The notes under the pieces: model-generated
What the model was told of the DNA's origin: nothing
Databases searched by the model: none
Seen by the model: the letters and a program-made list of their open reading frames with translations, nothing else
Part shown: in pieces, positions 24,514-33,861 of the stretch
How positions within the stretch are numbered: position 1 is the first letter of the stretch
Layout of the letters: the number at the start of each line of letters is the position of its first letter
Assembly: GCF_025905425.1 (NCBI RefSeq)
Contig: NZ_CP109603.1
Coordinates: 2,082,001-2,146,000, forward strand
Direction: 5' to 3'
DNA from: Pseudomonas putida
GTDB taxonomy: Bacteria > Pseudomonadota > Gammaproteobacteria > Pseudomonadales > Pseudomonadaceae
DNA length: 64,000 nucleotides
Program-made: the position numbers and the translations under genes

Positions 24514-24695
24514 TGACCGTCCGCTTCTGGCCGTCAGTCTCCCTCAGCTAAAGGCAGCTATGGGTCGATAGCGGACAATCAATGTCTGCTAGCAGGCGAT
24601 ACCAATTTTGATACCACTGGTGGGGAAGAGAGGGGTGAGTAGGGGCGTTTCGCCCAGTAAAGTCAGCCCTCCAATACCGCCAAACACCACGAAAA
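24514..24695. repeat. Right-end segment of element 1 (homologous to 32500-32672)
   Basis: This stretch aligns with 32500-32672. Shared blocks include GGCAGCTATGGGTCGA, AGCGGACA, and the double iteron GATACCAATTTTGATACCAC (24598 and 32575). Each lies about 80-100 bp before an attachment core or core-like sequence. The iterons resemble the 3' end of the integrase gene at 8241-8262. They are probably arm-type integrase sites. No gene lies in 24477-24759. Confidence 0.65.
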
Positions 24696-24718
24696 AACTG
24701 CATGGTGATGTTAGCGGT
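24696..24718. repeat. Attachment core, second copy (junction of two elements)
   Basis: These 23 bp are identical to 8168-8190 at the ybiT start. Similarity extends through TAGAAATCAA, matching the ybiT start codon context. The next truncated integrase ends 42 bp further on, the same geometry as at the left copy. Confidence 0.8.
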
Positions 24719-24759
24719 AGAAATCAAGTGCCTGTCCTGCGGGGGTTCCAGAGGTGTAT

Positions 24760-25349
24760 TTAGGCCCTCTCGTCAGTCTTGGGCCAATTTTGGGCCAATT
24801 CGACTCGGGGCGGCAGCTTCTCCAGCTCCCTCCAGTCCGAGGAGGAGCTGATCCATTTCGCGTAGGTAGAAAGCAACATCTCAACGCTGTGGCCGAGCTG
24901 GTTCGCAATGAACGCGGGGTTCATACCAGACATCAGGCACATGGTCGCATAGGTGTGGCGGGTGTCGTACTGCCGACGTTCACGGATGTTCAGCGCCTTG
25001 AGCGCCGATTTGAAGTGGCGGATTGTAACACTTGGTTCGTTGATCCACAGCCCACCTTTGCGCGGTTGGAACACAAATGGGCTGACTGGGTGCGCGGATT
25101 GGGACGCCATACGCCGGAGTGTGGCCATTCGCCGGGCCTGGTTGATGGCGTTCAGTGCGCGCTCGTTTAACAGGACCTCCCTATGATGCTTGGTTTTCGT
25201 GCGTTCCTGGGGCTCACGGTTGACGATGATCCGGCGAATCGTCGCGCAGCGCTGCTCAAGGTCGACGTCCTCCCACTTCAGACCATGGCTTCGCCAGGTC
25301 TTCACGCCGGTGAAGAAGCAGAACTTGAAGAATGCTGCATATTCATAAC
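24760..25349 (-). pseudogene. N-terminally truncated tyrosine integrase
   Basis: Only the catalytic domain remains (about 190 residues). It keeps FFTGVKTW, DTRHTYAT, LGHS and the nucleophile in LLSTYAKW, and is clearly related to the integrase at 8220. The frame reads back to about 25345 (YEYAAFFKFCFFTG) and then homology stops abruptly without a start. The arm- and core-binding domains are missing, so the protein should be inactive. Confidence 0.85.
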
Positions 25350-25534
25350 GAAGAACACCTCGCTATTAGCCGTTCCAGGCCTTACACCCAAGTCATTTTT
25401 GTTCCCGTTCCGGTCATTCATTCCCTGCATGGGAGCTCCCATAAGCCGCCGCTCGATAATTGAGAGCGGGGACTTGTGGAGGGCACGATGATAGTGTGGC
25501 AGCGGGAACAAGCCTGTTCGCAATGGGGGAAAGA
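25350..25534. other. Spacer between integrase remnant and split GNAT gene
   Basis: No gene is evident. The region carries the promoter side of the GNAT gene, with GGGGAAAGA before its ATG. Confidence 0.35.
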
Positions 25535-25813
25535 ATGATTGAAACAGACCGGTTGAAGCTCAGGGATTGGCGAGAGGCGGATAAGCCCCTACTGAGCGTA
25601 ATCCATGCTGATCCTGAGGTAATGCAGTTCCTCGGGGGCACGAAGACTGCGTCTGAGACCTGCGATGTAGTTGACCAGCTGACGCGGCTTTCTAAAGGCG
25701 GCGAGCCAACTTTCTGGGCTGCCGAACGGTAAGCGCTCCATGAACCCCACATTCAAAGCGCTTACCTGATCCTCGATGCTGTGCTCCCGATTTCTTTCTG
25801 GAGCTCGCCGACC

Positions 25814-26173
25814 ATGATGCGACCCGACGCCAAAGTCGAAAAAGTGTACCTCTACCCCAAGCCCGTCGACTTTCGAAAATCCATCGATGGACTGGCCGCA
25901 CTGGTCGAACTCGATATCAAAGTGGCGGTGTTCGACCCAGTGCTTTTCGTCTTCCTCAACAAGCCGCGCAACCGCGTGAAGATCCTGTATTGGGAACGCA
26001 ACGGCTTCTGCCTCTGGCTCAAACGCCTGGAGTCCGAACGTTTCAAAACTTCACCTGATCCGACTGACGTCGCCATTGTCCTGACCGTTCAGGAACTGAA
26101 CTGGCTGCTCGATGGCTTCGACCTCTGGCGCAACCGTCCGCATCAGGTTTTGACGCCTCGATACGTCGCCTGA
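25814..26173 (+). CDS. tnpB: IS66 accessory protein TnpB
   Basis: This 119-aa protein has the IS66 Orf2/TnpB pattern: VYLYPKPVDFRKSIDGLAALV, then NRVKILYWERNGFCLWLKRLE, and a C-terminal WLLDGFD motif. It is required with TnpC for transposition in studied IS66 members. The ATG at 25814 is the usual start (MMRPDAKV). It is followed 18 bp later by tnpC, probably translationally coupled. Confidence 0.93.
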   Translation: MMRPDAKVEKVYLYPKPVDFRKSIDGLAALVELDIKVAVFDPVLFVFLNKPRNRVKILYWERNGFCLWLKRLESERFKTSPDPTDVAIVLTVQELNWLLDGFDLWRNRPHQVLTPRYVA

Positions 26174-26191
26174 TTCGGTATAATCCGCGGC

Positions 26192-27724
26192 ATGATTTCC
26201 ATGCCCGAAAACCTCCCTGACGATCCTGTTCTGCTCAAGCAACTGCTTGAGCAGATGATCCACGAGCGCGCGTCCGACAAGGGCAAGATCGTTCATCTCG
26301 AAGAGGAAGTTGCGCTGTTGCGCCAGCGCTTGTTCGGGCGCAAGACCGAGCAGACTGGCGATACGGCGACACCACAGTTGCCACTCTTCGACGAAGCGGA
26401 AAGCCTGGCCGAGCCCTTGGATGAGGCTGACGACGAAGAAGTCGTTGCGCCAACCAAACGCCGTGGCAAGCGCAAGCCGCTGCCAGCTGATTTGCCGCGT
26501 ATCGAAGTTGTCCACGAACTGCCCGAGCATGAACTGACCTGCGCTTGTGGCTGCCGTAAACATGCCATCGGTGAAGAAGTCAGCGAACAGCTTGAAATCG
26601 TCCCGATGCAGATTCGCGTCATCAAACATGTTCGCAAGGTGTACGGCTGCCGGGACTGCGAGTCAGCGCCCGTAACGGCGGACAAGCCCGCCCAGATGAT
26701 CGAGAAAAGCATGGCCAGCCCGAGTGTGCTGGCCATGCTGCTGACCATTAAATACGTAGACGGCTTGCCGCTTCACCGCTTCGAAAAAGTGCTGGGGCGT
26801 CACGGTATCGATATCCCGCGCCAAACCCTGGCACGCTGGGTGATTCAATGCAGCGAGCACTTTCAGCCGCTGCTGAATCTGATGCGCGAAAGCCTGTTGA
26901 ACAGTCGGATCATCCACTGTGATGAAACACGTGTGCAGGTGTTGAAAGAGCCTGGTCGTGAGCCCAGCAGCCAATCCTGGATGTGGGTGCAAACCGGCGG
27001 CCCACCTGATCGCCCGGTGATCCTTTTCGACTACACCACCAGCCGAGCGCAGGAGGTGCCGGTGCGCCTGCTGGACGGCTATCGCGGCTATGTCATGACC
27101 GACGACTACGCCGGTTACAACGCGCTGGCCGCACAGGACGGGCTGGAGCGATTGGGCTGCTGGGCGCACGCGCGCCGCAAGTTCGTCGAAGCGCAGAAAG
27201 TACAGCCCAAGGGCAAAACAGGACGCGCTGACATCGCATTGAACTTGATCAATAAGCTCTATGGCGTCGAGCGCGACTTGAAGGACAGTGACGACGAAGA
27301 TCGTAAGGTTGCCCGCATGGAGCGCAGCCTGCCATTGCTGACTCAGCTGAAAAACTGGGTAGAGAAAACGCAACCTCAGGTCACGACGCAGAATGCCTTG
27401 GGCAAGGCCATCGGTTACTTGGCCAGCAACTGGAGCAAATTGGAACGCTACGTCGAGCACGGCTACTTGCCGATGGACAACAACGCGGCCGAGCGTGCGA
27501 TCCGCCCGTTTGTCATCGGGAGAAAGAACTGGTTGTTCAGTGACACGCCCAAAGGTGCCACTGCCAGCGCACAACTTTACAGCTTGGTAGAAACGGCCAA
27601 AGCCAACGGCCAAGAACCCTATGCGTGGCTGCGCCACGCACTGGAACGCCTGCCGCAGGCGTGCTCAGTCGAAGACTACGAAGCGCTACTGCCATGGAAT
27701 TGCACACCTCACATACACAGCTAG
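26192..27724 (+). CDS. tnpC: IS66 transposase TnpC
   Basis: This 510-aa IS66 transposase has an N-terminal leucine-zipper-like segment (about 10-50), a zinc-finger-like region with [11 protein letters not shown] and GCRDC (about 118-155), and the DDE domain (about 175-460). DDE-region landmarks are [18 protein letters not shown] and the Glu near [20 protein letters not shown]. The C-terminal IS66 domain ends YEALLPWN. It appears intact. Confidence 0.94.
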   Translation: MISMPENLPDDPVLLKQLLEQMIHERASDKGKIVHLEEEVALLRQRLFGRKTEQTGDTATPQLPLFDEAESLAEPLDEADDEEVVAPTKRRGKRKPLPADLPRIEVVHELPEHELTCACGCRKHAIGEEVSEQLEIVPMQIRVIKHVRKVYGCRDCESAPVTADKPAQMIEKSMASPSVLAMLLTIKYVDGLPLHRFEKVLGRHGIDIPRQTLARWVIQCSEHFQPLLNLMRESLLNSRIIHCDETRVQVLKEPGREPSSQSWMWVQTGGPPDRPVILFDYTTSRAQEVPVRLLDGYRGYVMTDDYAGYNALAAQDGLERLGCWAHARRKFVEAQKVQPKGKTGRADIALNLINKLYGVERDLKDSDDEDRKVARMERSLPLLTQLKNWVEKTQPQVTTQNALGKAIGYLASNWSKLERYVEHGYLPMDNNAAERAIRPFVIGRKNWLFSDTPKGATASAQLYSLVETAKANGQEPYAWLRHALERLPQACSVEDYEALLPWNCTPHIHS

Positions 27725-28226
27725 GTGCGCTGCCCATCTTTGGTTAGGTGGGGTTTATGGAGCGCTTACGCCGAACGTATCGATGATGGCTCGTTGATCG
27801 GCGCAGTTGGCCTGCATTGGCTCGGAGATGATTTTCCATTCGGTCCGGCGTTAGAGGTGGGCTGGCGGCTTGGTCGCGACTATTGGGGCAAGGGTTATGC
27901 GACCGAAGCCGCTCGCGCGGCTCTCGATTATGCGTTTAGCACCTTGGATGTGCCCCGCGTTTACGCTTTTACCGCATTGGCGAACAAGCGTTCTGAAATT
28001 GTAATGCAGCGGCTGGGGATGACGAGAGTTGAGGGCGGTGAATTCCTTCATCCCGATTATCCTCCGACCGACGCGAGCGCGATGCACATGCTATATGTTG
28101 CCGAAAAGTGACTGGCTGCTATCGACCCATACCGACCGTTGGCCGAGGTTGGCTAAAAGCCAGAAGCCGCCCCTTGGACAGTATCTGCCAAACGGGGGCG
28201 ACTCAAAGCGCTCATCCGGCTCGCGA

Positions 28227-30653
28227 CTAATTCTCGTAGCGTAGAGTGACGGCAAAGTTGCGGGGTTCACCGTAATAGTTTCCGGTGTTTTGACTGAAAA
28301 TCGCGGTGTAGTACTTCTCATCGAAAATGTTATTGAGGTTCAATTGTACGCTCAGGTTCTGATCAATTCGGAAGTTAGCGTTCAGGTCCACAAGGTTGTA
28401 GGCACTCTGCGAAATGTCGTTCAGGTACAGCTTGCTCTGATGGTACAAGCTGGTCCCGACTCGCCATTGATCCAACTTCCCTGGCAGCTGATAGGTGGTA
28501 GCGGCCTTGAATAGTCGCTGTGGCGAATTTTCTGTGCCATAGGTGGCACCCTTGTTGGCGCCCGCGATGTATTTAGGATGGCTGTAGGTGTAGCCCACGG
28601 AGGCATTCCACCCGGGCATCAACTCGCCTGAGACCTCTGCATCGAACCCGCGGTTTCGCACTTTGGCACCCTCGGTGTAGCACCGCGCATCGCGCGCCGG
28701 TCCACAGACTTGCCCAGCCTCGGGAACGACCTGAGGAAGGCCTGACTGATCGACCTGGAAGAGCGCCAGGGAAGCATTCAACCGGCCATCGAACAGTTCG
28801 TTTTTTACTCCGACTTCGTAGTTACTGCCCGTGGTGGGTTCCAGTAATTTGTTGTCGACGCTGTAGTTGCTCTGCATCTTGTAAATCTCGGTATAGCTCG
28901 CGTACACCGAGGTACTGTCATTGAGGTCGTAGACAATGCCGCCGTAAGGAATGACCTTGCGGTTTTCCTTGAAGCGGTCGGTCTCCCATGGGCCTTGGGT
29001 GTCGTAGTCGACCCAACTCAAACGGCTGCCGAGAATGACGTGCAGGTCATCGAACGGATTGAGGCGAGTGGCGGCGTAGATCCCCTTGTCCTTGCGCACA
29101 TGTCGACTGGGCGTCAGGTTGCCAACTATCTGCGGTTTAGGGAATTGCGAGGTATCGAAGTCCAGAATGTCGACGGTAGGGTTCACGCTGGCCGAGCCTG
29201 TGACGTATTGCAGCCTGTCGCGCCTCATGTTGGTGCCAATCACCACCTCATGCTGGCGCCCCAGCAGGGTGAATGCGCCGTTGAGCGCTGCGTCGAGATT
29301 GATTTGCTCGTCATCGTAACGGGCGCTGTTCGGCCAGTACCGCATCATCGAATCGGTATCCTTGGTGTGATACCCAACCTGAGCGAGAAAATCTGAATTG
29401 GACCAGATCAAATTGGTGGCGACGGTGAGGTTCCAGTCCTCGTTGAAACTGTGCTTGATATCGGCAAAGACGTTGCGGTTGATCTTGTCCAGGTAGGCCC
29501 ACTTCCCGGCGAGCGATTTTGAACGTGAGAAGTTGTAAGAGCTGCCATCCAGGTGGGTAGGCAAACCGCCCCAATCGTAGCCGCCGTTATTGTCCTGCTG
29601 GAAGGACGCACCCACCGCGACCGTTGTCGAGTCACTCAGGTCGACTTCGCCGATGGCGTAGAAAAGCTGGTTGTCCTTGTCAGCGTAGTCCTGGTAGCTA
29701 TTTCGATTGTTGTACATCAGGACAGTACGACCACGCAGGGTGCCCTCTGCGTTCAAGGGGCCGCCAACATCGAGTTGCGTGCGGTAGCTGTCCCACGAAC
29801 CAGCACCTATCTCCGCCTTGAGTTGGTATTCACGCGTCGGTCGCTTGCGAACCATGTTGATTGCCGCAGAAGGATTGCCTGCACCTTGCATCAGGCCGTT
29901 TGCGCCTCGGACAATTTCCACCCGGTCATACATCGCCATGTTGTTCACCGACATGACGTCCATCGAGAAACTTTCCGTGACGCTGCTCGGCAGGCCATCG
30001 AATTGCAAGTCGTCGACTTGGAACCCTCGCGAATAGTAAAGCGGGCGCTCTGTGCCGAACCCTTTGACTGTGCTGATGCCCGTCGCTGCCCTCGCAACGT
30101 CTTCCAAGGACTGCATGTTCTGGTCGTCCATCTGTTGCCGAGTGACCACACTGATGGACTGAGGTGTTTCGCGCGGCGAAAGCCCTAACCGTGTTGCTGT
30201 GTTGGTAAGGCCAGTGGTGTAGGAGCCGGTCCCTTCAGTAGTGGAGGCCAACCCAAGTGCATTCACATCGGTAACGCCCAGCTCCAGCGCTGCCGAATCA
30301 GCCGATAGCTTGCGCAAGGTCAGCGTCTTGCTATTCACGAACTCATAACTAAAACCACTGCCGCGAAGTAGCCGGTCAAGCGCCTCATTGACCTTGAAGG
30401 GCCCGCTCAACCCAGTGCTGGACATTCCACCAATGTCGTCGGAGTTGAAAATGATGCGCAGGCCGGCTTGATCGGCGAATCGGATCAGTGCGCTGTCCAG
30501 TGGCTGGGCAGCGATATTGAAGACCTGAATGACAGCGAAGGCGTCAGTGACCTTGGTCTGAGCATTGACCGGTCCCATTAGCCCGAGCAAGGACGCAAGT
30601 GCCACTGCTTGGCGCAACGAATGAGCGTGGGTACGTGAGGAGACATGGAACAT
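28227..30653 (-). CDS. TonB-dependent siderophore receptor with signalling (STN) domain
   Basis: This 808-aa outer-membrane transducer of the FpvA/FoxA type has a signal peptide (1-31), an STN domain (about 45-110, PLDSALIRFADQAGLRIIF), a plug (about 155-290, SPRETPQSISVVTRQQMDD) and a beta-barrel with TonB-dependent receptor landmarks to the end (FAVTLRYEN). The final residue is Asn rather than the usual aromatic. The STN domain contacts the FecR-like protein encoded upstream, giving cell-surface signalling to the ECF sigma factor at 31829. The siderophore is unknown. Confidence 0.92.
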   Translation of the reverse strand: MFHVSSRTHAHSLRQAVALASLLGLMGPVNAQTKVTDAFAVIQVFNIAAQPLDSALIRFADQAGLRIIFNSDDIGGMSSTGLSGPFKVNEALDRLLRGSGFSYEFVNSKTLTLRKLSADSAALELGVTDVNALGLASTTEGTGSYTTGLTNTATRLGLSPRETPQSISVVTRQQMDDQNMQSLEDVARAATGISTVKGFGTERPLYYSRGFQVDDLQFDGLPSSVTESFSMDVMSVNNMAMYDRVEIVRGANGLMQGAGNPSAAINMVRKRPTREYQLKAEIGAGSWDSYRTQLDVGGPLNAEGTLRGRTVLMYNNRNSYQDYADKDNQLFYAIGEVDLSDSTTVAVGASFQQDNNGGYDWGGLPTHLDGSSYNFSRSKSLAGKWAYLDKINRNVFADIKHSFNEDWNLTVATNLIWSNSDFLAQVGYHTKDTDSMMRYWPNSARYDDEQINLDAALNGAFTLLGRQHEVVIGTNMRRDRLQYVTGSASVNPTVDILDFDTSQFPKPQIVGNLTPSRHVRKDKGIYAATRLNPFDDLHVILGSRLSWVDYDTQGPWETDRFKENRKVIPYGGIVYDLNDSTSVYASYTEIYKMQSNYSVDNKLLEPTTGSNYEVGVKNELFDGRLNASLALFQVDQSGLPQVVPEAGQVCGPARDARCYTEGAKVRNRGFDAEVSGELMPGWNASVGYTYSHPKYIAGANKGATYGTENSPQRLFKAATTYQLPGKLDQWRVGTSLYHQSKLYLNDISQSAYNLVDLNANFRIDQNLSVQLNLNNIFDEKYYTAIFSQNTGNYYGEPRNFAVTLRYEN

Positions 30654-30800
30654 GAAAGCAACCTTTCCCTAGAGTTGGCTGCGCGATTTTGATGTGAATG
30701 ATTCGCGCTTCGTATCTACGACGAAGCGACGTAGAGAACCTTGCCAAAGAATTTTCATTTTTTTGCAAGGTGCTCTCAGGAGGAGGATGCCGGCCTTACA

Positions 30801-31826
30801 TCAGCTCTTGGGCCGCACTACGGTGAGTAACGGTAATCGGGTAATACGAAGTGGTTGCGTCTGCTCCAGCGCTTTGAGCGCCGCTTGTGGATCATCCACG
30901 TCGAATATCCCGCTGATACGCCTTGCCGCCAGCGTTTCATCGGTCAGGTACAGGACGCCAGGGATGTACCGGTCAAGCTCAGCGAGAACATCGCCCAACG
31001 GCCGCGCATTGAAAATCAATTTGCCTCGCTGCCAGGTGGCGACACTCTGCACATCGACGTTCACCGCCATCTGCGGCGCCAGCCCTTGGCGATAGGCTGA
31101 GGATTGCCCTGCGGGCAGACGCAGTGTCTCCCCGCCCGAACTGAGCTGAACTATCCCTTCGCTTACCTGGACGGTGACCTTGTCGCCGCGCTGATCTACA
31201 TCGAAACGTGTACCAACCGCCTGTACTTCACCTTGAGCGGCGTGAACGATAAAAGGCCGCGATGGATCCTTGGCTACTTCGAACAGCGCTTCCCCTTGAT
31301 AGAGCGTGATGCCGCGTTGGCCAGGGCTGTAATTCACCGACAGCACGGTGTCACCATTCATCCACAGCAGGCTGCCATCTTGAAGTCGCAACTCCCGCCG
31401 CTCCCCAGCGTCAGTCACATGATCGGCAGAAAGCGCTGACCAATTGCGTGACAGTGCCCCACTGAACACCACCCATGCAAAACAAGCAGCCATGCCGGCT
31501 ACCCACAGGGCGCGTACGGGTTTGCGATGCTTCTCGGGGGGCGGATTAACAAACTGTTGGGCTGTTTTTGTGCGTGGGAATGCGCCCCACAATGCCTCGG
31601 CGCTTCTTGCGGCGTGAGCATGGATTGCAGAACGCTGGCACCAGTTTTCATAGGCCAGATGATCGGCCGTAGTAGCCCGGCCAGAGTCCAGATGTACCAG
31701 CATCTCTAGGGCCTGGTCTTCCAGATCGGAAGGATCAACAGTGTCAGTCATTGGCTCTGCAAGCTGAGAAGTGTGAAGAGGCGTCAGAGTTTGGGGGGAC
31801 ACGTTCGTATGAGGCAAGCGGTTCAT
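30801..31826 (-). CDS. FecR-family anti-sigma / sigma regulator
   Basis: This 341-aa inner-membrane protein has a cytoplasmic DUF4880 region (about 30-85), one membrane segment (about 125-145, ALWVAGMAACFAWVVFSG) and a periplasmic FecR domain (about 155-245). It passes the signal from the receptor's STN domain to the sigma factor. The ATG at 31826 lies 2 bp after the sigma stop with GGAG before it, implying coupling. The homology start (MTDTVDP, 31751) lacks a clear ribosome site but may be the true start. Confidence 0.88.
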   Translation of the reverse strand: MNRLPHTNVSPQTLTPLHTSQLAEPMTDTVDPSDLEDQALEMLVHLDSGRATTADHLAYENWCQRSAIHAHAARSAEALWGAFPRTKTAQQFVNPPPEKHRKPVRALWVAGMAACFAWVVFSGALSRNWSALSADHVTDAGERRELRLQDGSLLWMNGDTVLSVNYSPGQRGITLYQGEALFEVAKDPSRPFIVHAAQGEVQAVGTRFDVDQRGDKVTVQVSEGIVQLSSGGETLRLPAGQSSAYRQGLAPQMAVNVDVQSVATWQRGKLIFNARPLGDVLAELDRYIPGVLYLTDETLAARRISGIFDVDDPQAALKALEQTQPLRITRLPLLTVVRPKS

Positions 31827-31828
31827 CT

Positions 31829-32341
31829 TCACTCCGACCGCCTCAATGTGTCGCGACAATGCCGTACAGCTTGAACAATGTACTTCCCCACAGTGCTTTC
31901 GGAAACGCCGAGTCTTATGGCGATCTGCGCATGTGTCAGCCCCTCTAGACGGTTGAGCAACAGCGCCAGACGTGCGTTATTCGGCAACTTCTCCATGGCA
32001 ATATCGAGCTGCGCCAAGGCCTCATCCGTGATCAAAGCAGTCTCTGGTGAAGGGCGTGGATCGCAGACCTCCAAGGCCTGTGACTCATCGGCTTGCAAGG
32101 CAGTCAGTCTCCCCTCCCGACGCATGCGATCAATGGCCAGGTTGCCAGCAATACGGAACAGGAACGCGCGAGGCTCCTGTATCGGTTCGCCCGCTGGCAG
32201 GTTGACCAAACGCAAATAGGTATCTTGGGCCACATCGGCAGCTTGATCTACGTTACCCAGCCGCCGAGCCAAGAACGCCATCAGTTCCGCGTAGTGCTCG
32301 TGGAAGTTGGTTAGCAAATCAGAGGTGCCAATGCGTGACAT
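31829..32341 (-). CDS. FecI-type ECF sigma factor
   Basis: This 170-aa sigma-70 family ECF protein has region 2 at about 15-80 (ADVAQDTYLRLVN, FRIAGNLAIDRMRRE) and region 4 at about 115-165 (LEGLTHAQIAIRLGVSESTV). It should drive the receptor gene once released by FecR. The gene starts a three-gene iron-signalling cluster, sigma-fecR-receptor, all on the minus strand. A Fur-box-like sequence lies 57 bp upstream. Confidence 0.93.
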   Translation of the reverse strand: MSRIGTSDLLTNFHEHYAELMAFLARRLGNVDQAADVAQDTYLRLVNLPAGEPIQEPRAFLFRIAGNLAIDRMRREGRLTALQADESQALEVCDPRPSPETALITDEALAQLDIAMEKLPNNARLALLLNRLEGLTHAQIAIRLGVSESTVGKYIVQAVRHCRDTLRRSE

Positions 32342-32398
32342 GCTCAGCCCTAAGTCAGTGAACCGGCCCCGCCGGAGAGCCGCGGATCTTACACTAAC

Positions 32399-32412
32399 TG
32401 AGAAGCATTATT
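32399..32412 (-). promoter_or_regulatory. Fur-box-like sequence upstream of the ECF sigma gene
   Basis: TGAGAAGCATTATT matches the core TGATAATCATTATC of the Fur box in 11 of 14 positions. Iron repression of such sigma genes is general in pseudomonads. Confidence 0.5.
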
Positions 32413-32499
32413 AAATGGGCTTTGCACCGTCTTGAGCATTTCGAGCAAATCGCGCGGAAGTGGTGGCAGGCTACCTGATCTGGCATCGTTCGGGCGCAC

Positions 32500-32690
32500 A
32501 CTTTTGGCCGCCGATAGCCATCCGTGAAGGGCAGCTATGGGTCGAAAGCGGACAGTCAGCGACAGCCACCAGGTGATACCAATTTTGATACCACTGATGA
32601 GGAATTGAGGGGGATGGAGGGGTGCCTGGCCCAATGAAATCAACCCTTTGCCACCGCTATACACCACTAAGAAACTGCGTCATTGTCAGT
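32500..32690. repeat. Right-end segment of element 2 (homologous to 24514-24718)
   Basis: This carries the GGCAGCTATGGGTCGA block and the GATACCAATTTTGATACCAC iteron pair (from 32575). It then has AAACTGC followed by a diverged core where 24696 has the exact attachment core. It is taken as the outer boundary of the tandem array. No gene lies in 32342-32796. Confidence 0.5.
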
Positions 32691-32796
32691 AGGTGAAAAG
32701 ACCGATAACCCCCAAGCCCGGGCCATCGCAAATACCGTATTGCTAATATGGAATCGTTCGATAATGATGCCGTATTGGCATCTAGGTGAATGAGAT

Positions 32797-33825
32797 ATGA
32801 GCAGGGTAGTCAGTTTCGCTGCGTTATCGTTGGTTATGGTCAATCTTTCTGGATGCGTTGACCAAATGGTCCTCAATAGCATGGCGCAAGCGTCTCTAGA
32901 TAGCGAAACGCCAGAAAGTGTGAGCCTTGCGCCCGCTAACTTTCGCGGCAAAACCTGTCTCGAGCTTGCCGTTGATCGACAAAATGCGGGTATCTTGCTT
33001 TCAAACACAGGTGAACACGCTGAATATGTGCAAAAACATGGCCGTTGGACGCACGCCTCGGTAGAGCAGGTTGAGCAAGAGCAAGGCTGCATGCCGGGCA
33101 CGACCGTCAACCAGGCAGGGGCTATCGACTATATCCTCCAACATCCTGAGTCCTTGAAAGAGCTTCAGGCAGACTTGCCGCCTGGCGGTCTTGAGTACAT
33201 CAAGGCGGGCGGCAAGCTTCCCGCAGGCGCGTACGCTGCGGCGCCAACTGCTACAGCGTCAGTGCCTGCTAGTGCTCCTCAGCCGACTGCACATTTTCAA
33301 GGATCAACTTCGGAACGCGGTTCTTCGCAAACTTCGCTGGCTCAATGGGTAGCGAAAGAAACCCCAGAGGCCTATCACGGGAAGTCCTGCGACTACCTGA
33401 ATGTGGCGCTGATCCGGAGTGCACAGTTGGGGCCTGAATTCAGGGATCTTGCTGATAGCAAAAAGAAGGCTATCGATCATGCTCTTTCAGGTCGCGATTG
33501 CCCGGCACCAAGCCCCTTCCTACCGGGGAGGGTTGGCGCGGCAATTTCTTCCATGGACCCTATCAAGGCTGCCCGGCTAGGTATGCCGCTGGAGGGAGCA
33601 TCCATTGAGAAGATTTCTCCGGGCGGGCCGGCAGAGCGAGCGGGTCTGCAGTTTGCCGATGTCATTGTGAAGGTTGATGGGGTGCCGGTCAGAGATGATA
33701 TTGATTTTCTGGTCGGCATTAACAAGGTTCCGACAGGGTCGGCCACCTTGCTCCAGATTTTTCGAAAGGGCGCCTATGCCAATGTTTCTCTAGTGCTTGG
33801 GCCGCCAGTGGTTGTTCAGCATTGA
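32797..33825 (+). CDS. Lipoprotein with C-terminal PDZ domain
   Basis: This 342-aa protein has a lipoprotein signal (lipobox VNLSGC, Cys at about residue 20). It contains two similar Cys-containing segments, FRGKTCLELAVDRQN (near 50) and YHGKSCDYLNVALIR (near 200). An Ala/Thr/Pro-rich linker (about 145-180) separates them. The C-terminal PDZ domain (about 250-335) has ISPGGPAERAGLQFADVIVKVDG. PDZ domains bind protein termini, often in envelope proteolysis, but no protease domain is present here. The two Cys repeats suggest an internal duplication. Confidence 0.75.
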   Translation: MSRVVSFAALSLVMVNLSGCVDQMVLNSMAQASLDSETPESVSLAPANFRGKTCLELAVDRQNAGILLSNTGEHAEYVQKHGRWTHASVEQVEQEQGCMPGTTVNQAGAIDYILQHPESLKELQADLPPGGLEYIKAGGKLPAGAYAAAPTATASVPASAPQPTAHFQGSTSERGSSQTSLAQWVAKETPEAYHGKSCDYLNVALIRSAQLGPEFRDLADSKKKAIDHALSGRDCPAPSPFLPGRVGAAISSMDPIKAARLGMPLEGASIEKISPGGPAERAGLQFADVIVKVDGVPVRDDIDFLVGINKVPTGSATLLQIFRKGAYANVSLVLGPPVVVQH

Positions 33826-33861
33826 AGTTGTTGCTGATAACAGAACCCCGCCAAGAGCGAC

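Larger units (their letters stand above)
25729..27769 (+). mobile_element. IS66-type insertion sequence with 8-bp target duplication
   Basis: The 2041-bp element is bounded by inverted ends (GTAAGCGCTCCAT then AACCCCAC, one mismatch). It is flanked by the direct repeat GCCGAACG at 25721-25728 and 27770-27777. Eight-bp duplications are typical of the IS66 family. It carries tnpB and tnpC; there is no room for tnpA before tnpB. Confidence 0.95.
25535..28111 (+). pseudogene. GNAT acetyltransferase (RimJ/RimL type) split by an IS66-type element
   Basis: The 5' part (25535-25728, MIETDRLKLRDW onward) and the 3' part (27778-28111, with GWRLGRDYWGKGYATEAARA for acetyl-CoA binding) belong to one ~177-aa GNAT. 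Removing the insertion and one copy of the 8-bp duplication restores a continuous frame across FWAAER-IDDG. The gene is otherwise intact, so the insertion is probably recent. The native substrate is unknown; the family acetylates ribosomal-protein N-termini or small amines. Confidence 0.9.

Noticed and set aside
25302..25523. 73-codon minus-strand ORF upstream of the integrase remnant
   Set aside because: It is out of frame with the integrase and has no ribosome site. It looks like junk between the truncated integrase and the GNAT promoter.
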